A program made the position numbers and the translations under genes. Shown piece after piece: positions 61,269-64,000 of a DNA stretch of 64,000 nucleotides (within the stretch, counting starts at the first letter, position 1; each line of letters starts with the position of its first letter). The stretch lies in NCBI GenBank assembly GCA_018242605.1, contig JAFEBP010000001.1, positions 198,118 through 262,117 of the forward strand. Reading direction: 5' to 3'. The notes under the pieces were generated by a model. That model made no database searches, was not told the DNA's origin, and saw only the letters and a list, made by a program, of their open reading frames with translations. Source of the stretch: Planctomycetota bacterium (lineage in GTDB: Bacteria > Planctomycetota > Phycisphaerae > Phycisphaerales > UBA1924).

Positions 61269-61961
61269 ATGGCCACGATGACTGCCATACAACGATCCGA
61301 CGCGAACAAGATCTCAACTCCGGAACGTGCCTTTGCGCCGAACGATGCGGCTCTATGGGCTGCGCTGACCGAGGACAGCGGCGCGGCTGTCATCGCGCTC
61401 TCGAGCTCGGGCGCGGTACTCGCCGTGAGCTCCGCGGCGTACAAGCTGTTCGGGGTCAAACAGAAGCCCGATGGAGTCACGGGTGATTTAAACGATTTGT
61501 TCGAGTCAGCACTTGCCCGCGAGAGGCTGCAAGTCGTGAGCGAAGTGATCGCGAGCGGCAAGCCGTTGGCGATCGAGGGCATGGTGGCGGGCCGCATGAT
61601 CCGCTCTGTGCTTCGTCCGCTCGCAGGCAGGAATGGGTCGGCCGGTGCGGTGGTCATGGTGTCGCGCCTGGGCACGGAGGCCGACGGTCTGACCGGCGTC
61701 AGGGCCAGGCGGGCCGAGATTGACGACTTGGGACCGCTCGCAGGCTTGACGTCGCGCGAACTCGAGATTCTCAAGCTGATCGGTTTGGGGCTGTCCACCG
61801 CCGACATCGCCGAAAAGCTCGGCCGCAGTGTGAAGACGGTTGAGTGGCATCGTGTCTCGCTGGGTGAGAAGCTCGGAATCTCGAACCGCGTCGAACTGGC
61901 CCGTATCGCGATCGCCGCCGGACTCGTCGCGTCGGAAGCCATCGCCCCACAACCCAACTGA
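61269..61961 (+). CDS. PAS-domain LuxR-type transcription regulator
   Basis: The 230-residue protein has an N-terminal PAS-like domain (about 28-135: ALSSSGAVLAVSSAAYKLFG) and a C-terminal LuxR/GerE HTH (about 160-220: LTSRELEILKLIGLGLSTAD, then KTVEWHRVSLGEKLGISNRV). There is no receiver domain, so the signal probably comes through the PAS domain rather than phosphorylation. GGAGG lies 6 bp before the ATG. The ABC exporter genes follow on the same strand after about 217 bp; they could be its targets, but that is inference. Confidence 0.88.
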   Translation: MATMTAIQRSDANKISTPERAFAPNDAALWAALTEDSGAAVIALSSSGAVLAVSSAAYKLFGVKQKPDGVTGDLNDLFESALARERLQVVSEVIASGKPLAIEGMVAGRMIRSVLRPLAGRNGSAGAVVMVSRLGTEADGLTGVRARRAEIDDLGPLAGLTSRELEILKLIGLGLSTADIAEKLGRSVKTVEWHRVSLGEKLGISNRVELARIAIAAGLVASEAIAPQPN

Positions 61962-62178
61962 CTTTCCATCGCAAATTCTACACCGCGCGACCGCTGTCAA
62001 AAGGAGCGTGACGTCCTGTTGGCTGTTGGCCTGCCCCGTGTGCTTGCGCCCGGATTGGGCTTTGACAGAGTGCACCCAGTGCGGGTCGAATACACTCTTC
62101 GCGAAGTCCCGCCGCGGCTCACCGCGTTCATCACGCAACCGCTGGATATTCTTTCGCCGGTTAATTCGAAAGGCGAAA

Positions 62179-62832
62179 TTGGACGCACCAGCTCTCGTCA
62201 TCAAAGACCTTCGGTTTTCGTACGCCGCCTCGGGTGAAGCCCCGTGGACGCTTTCAGTTCCATGGCTGACCTTGGCCAGGGGTGAGCACATGCTCCTCGC
62301 GGCTGCCAGCGGAAAGGGCAAGAGCACACTTCTCTCGCTCATCGCCGGATTGATGGAGCCAGATGCAGGCACCATCGAAGTCGCTGGGCGCAACATTCAC
62401 TCTCTCTCGGGCGCCGCCCGAGACCACTTTCGGGGCAAGCATGTCGGCATGATTTTTCAGACGTTTAACTTGCTCCAGGGCTTCTCGGCGCTCGAAAACG
62501 TCATGGCAGCGTTGATGTTCGGCGAATCGTCGCCCCGGCAGCAGGCCGAACGGGCCGGGGAGTTGCTCTCATCGCTGGGCATCCAACGTCATTCAGCCAA
62601 GGTAGAGACACTGAGCGTCGGCCAGCAACAGCGGGTCGCTGTGGCCAGAGCGGTCGCTGCCCGGCCTGAACTGGTGCTGGCTGATGAACCCACGGCGAGT
62701 CTGGACCCGGCGAACGCGCAGAGCGCCATGACGTTGATCCAGGACGCGTGCCGAGCCAACAACGCCGCGCTCCTGTGTGTTAGCCATGATCCCGCGATGT
62801 GGGCGCGTTTCGAGCGTAAGGAGCAGCTATGA
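62179..62832 (+). CDS. ABC transporter ATP-binding protein (MacB/LolD-type)
   Basis: The 217-residue ATPase has Walker A AAASGKGKST, Q-loop FQTFNLLQ, signature LSVGQQQRVAVARA, Walker B LVLADEPTASLD and H-loop CVSHD. It belongs to the group that pairs with FtsX-like permeases. A long in-frame extension reaches back to 61840 but has no ATPase character; the TTG at 62179, with AAGG 4-7 bp upstream, is the best start. Its stop overlaps the permease start (ATGA), showing tight coupling. Confidence 0.88.
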   Translation: MDAPALVIKDLRFSYAASGEAPWTLSVPWLTLARGEHMLLAAASGKGKSTLLSLIAGLMEPDAGTIEVAGRNIHSLSGAARDHFRGKHVGMIFQTFNLLQGFSALENVMAALMFGESSPRQQAERAGELLSSLGIQRHSAKVETLSVGQQQRVAVARAVAARPELVLADEPTASLDPANAQSAMTLIQDACRANNAALLCVSHDPAMWARFERKEQL

Positions 62833-64000
62833 CCGACTGGACGATCATCCTGCGCTCACTGCAGGCCCGCAAGTTCTCCACCCTGACCACGATCGTCACC
62901 GTAGCCGTCGCGGTCGCGATGATGCTGGTTCTGGTGACGATGAGGGAGGCCGGCAAGAAGGCGTTCGAACGCGGCTGCGGCGACATGCATCTGCTCGTGT
63001 CGGCCGACGCCAGCCCGTTGTCATCGGTCCTGAACGGGGTGTTCTATGCCAACCCTCCGCGGCGACCGCTGCCTTGGGCTCGGTTCGAGGCCCTGAAGAC
63101 CTCCGCTCCCTGGGCGTACGCGGTTCCCATCCAGCAAGGGGATAGTTTCAAGGGCCAGCCCGTACTCGCGACGAATGCAGATTTTTTCCTGAAGTTCAAG
63201 CCCAATCCCAACGAACCCTGGCAACTCGCCGATGGCCGGTTTTTCAACACGGATTTTGAGGTGGTCGTCGGTGCCGATGCCGCCAGAACCACCGGGCTTC
63301 GTGTGGGCAGCAAGGTGTACCTCACGCACGGCACGGGGATGTCGCGGGAGGGAATTCCCGCGGACCCGGAGCCCGAAGGGCACGATGACCACGCCGACCA
63401 CGCCGATCACGACCACGACCACGACGCGAAGCACGTCGAGGGGGATCATTCCGGCCATGTCCACCGCGACTTCGTGTACACCGTGGTCGGGGTTCTCAAG
63501 CCTACCGGCGGCAGTCACGACCGGGCTCTGATTACCAACCTGGAAAGCACGTGGATCATTCACGCCAAGGAACGATTAGAGAAGGCCGGTCGCCATGAGA
63601 AGCCGACCCCCGCGGATCTCACAGACGAAGACCGCAAGATCACCGGCGTGTATCTGCGCCTGATCACCCGCGAAGGCAGCGACACGCCCGCGAACCTGCC
63701 CGCCGTGTTTGATTCCCTCCGTCGCGACACGTCGGTCACGGTCGCCGCGCCCTTTGACGAGATACGCACGCTCGATGTCATCGTGGGAAATGTCAACCGT
63801 GTCTTCATCGCGGTCGCCGGGGCGGTGATGCTCTCCAGCGGTATCGCCATCATGCTCGCGCTCTACAACAGCATGGAACAGCGACGACGGCAGATCGCGG
63901 TGCTCCGCGTGCTGGGCGCTTCGAAGCCGCGGATCTTCGGCCTGGTTGTCACCGAGTCTGCGATCATCGGGCTTCTCGGAGCGGCCGCCGGCATCGCGCT
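62829..64000 (+). CDS. FtsX-like ABC transporter permease with His/Asp-rich periplasmic segment (3' truncated by window)
   Basis: Only the first 390 residues are present. One transmembrane helix (about 18-40) is followed by a large periplasmic MacB-PCD-like domain and, near the end, the first FtsX helices (about 318-340 and 375 onward) with RRRQIAVLRVLGAS between them. Within the periplasmic domain, about residues 185-215, a low-complexity run HDDHADHADHDHDHDAKH with further HSGHVHRD could bind divalent metal ions. The start ATG overlaps the ATPase stop. By family, the pair moves a lipoprotein, peptide or small molecule across the periplasm rather than importing; the substrate is unknown. Confidence 0.88.
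   Translation, partial: MTDWTIILRSLQARKFSTLTTIVTVAVAVAMMLVLVTMREAGKKAFERGCGDMHLLVSADASPLSSVLNGVFYANPPRRPLPWARFEALKTSAPWAYAVPIQQGDSFKGQPVLATNADFFLKFKPNPNEPWQLADGRFFNTDFEVVVGADAARTTGLRVGSKVYLTHGTGMSREGIPADPEPEGHDDHADHADHDHDHDAKHVEGDHSGHVHRDFVYTVVGVLKPTGGSHDRALITNLESTWIIHAKERLEKAGRHEKPTPADLTDEDRKITGVYLRLITREGSDTPANLPAVFDSLRRDTSVTVAAPFDEIRTLDVIVGNVNRVFIAVAGAVMLSSGIAIMLALYNSMEQRRRQIAVLRVLGASKPRIFGLVVTESAIIGLLGAAAGIA

Noticed and set aside
61840..62178. Long N-terminal extension of the ABC ATPase
   Set aside because: The frame overlaps the LuxR gene, has Ser/Arg-rich text without ATPase homology and no start signal; the TTG at 62179 fits the family start.

Overview
The window looks like chromosome of a Planctomycetes member, most likely class Phycisphaerae (order Phycisphaerales or close). 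The sequence is GC-rich. Twelve predicted secreted proteins end in the paired EF-hand-like repeat of the 'GC-type dockerin' family (DFNQDGGIDGADV...FFAAWEAGGC), one protein carries an N-terminal LEPR-XLL-type motif, an ECF sigma factor of the TIGR02999 type sits directly upstream of a Ser/Thr kinase, and two membrane proteins carry C-terminal CxxCG zinc ribbons. This assignment rests on family knowledge and no database search was possible.

Layout. 1-8 kb is housekeeping: the end of a WD40-like gene, tmRNA (minus strand), bS18, a free-methionine sulfoxide reductase-like GAF protein, an RluA-type pseudouridine synthase, a zinc-ribbon membrane protein, threonine synthase, a membrane-anchored ankyrin protein and an EF-G-like GTPase. 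8-36 kb is an accessory block of large exported proteins: an S41 protease, a dockerin esterase, a 1564-residue repeat protein, a beta-helix protein, a 2102-residue subtilisin-like protease with seven Ig-like repeats, several 'unique domain + Ig stalk + dockerin' proteins and a five-haem cytochrome c that also ends in a dockerin. A decayed TPR gene lies just before the cytochrome gene.

36-47 kb starts with a sigma factor/kinase operon (minus strand). Divergent from it is a seven-gene operon of exported proteins: four paralogues with conserved ends and variable middles, arranged A-B-A-B by C-terminal subtype, then a protein with a HEGDW-type motif, a PI-PLC-like protein and a 128-residue dockerin protein. 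47-54 kb holds an alpha/beta hydrolase, a tandem L-type lectin dockerin protein, a PEP-CTERM-type NxxGxxxF repeat protein and another Ig-dockerin protein. 54-64 kb returns to core-like genes: thymidylate kinase, a coiled-coil lipoprotein, a second zinc-ribbon membrane protein, a DUF2961/GH172 enzyme, a LOG-family protein, a PAS-LuxR regulator and an ABC exporter whose permease has a His/Asp-rich periplasmic stretch and runs off the window.

How it fits together. Most accessory genes have their own ribosome-binding site and signal peptide, several have good sigma70-like promoters, and most share one C-terminal domain. That suggests a common secretion or surface-retention route for unrelated catalytic, binding and redox domains. 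No cohesin, scaffold or sorting enzyme was seen here. The best candidate for an undescribed system is the seven-gene operon at 39.2-47.2 kb.
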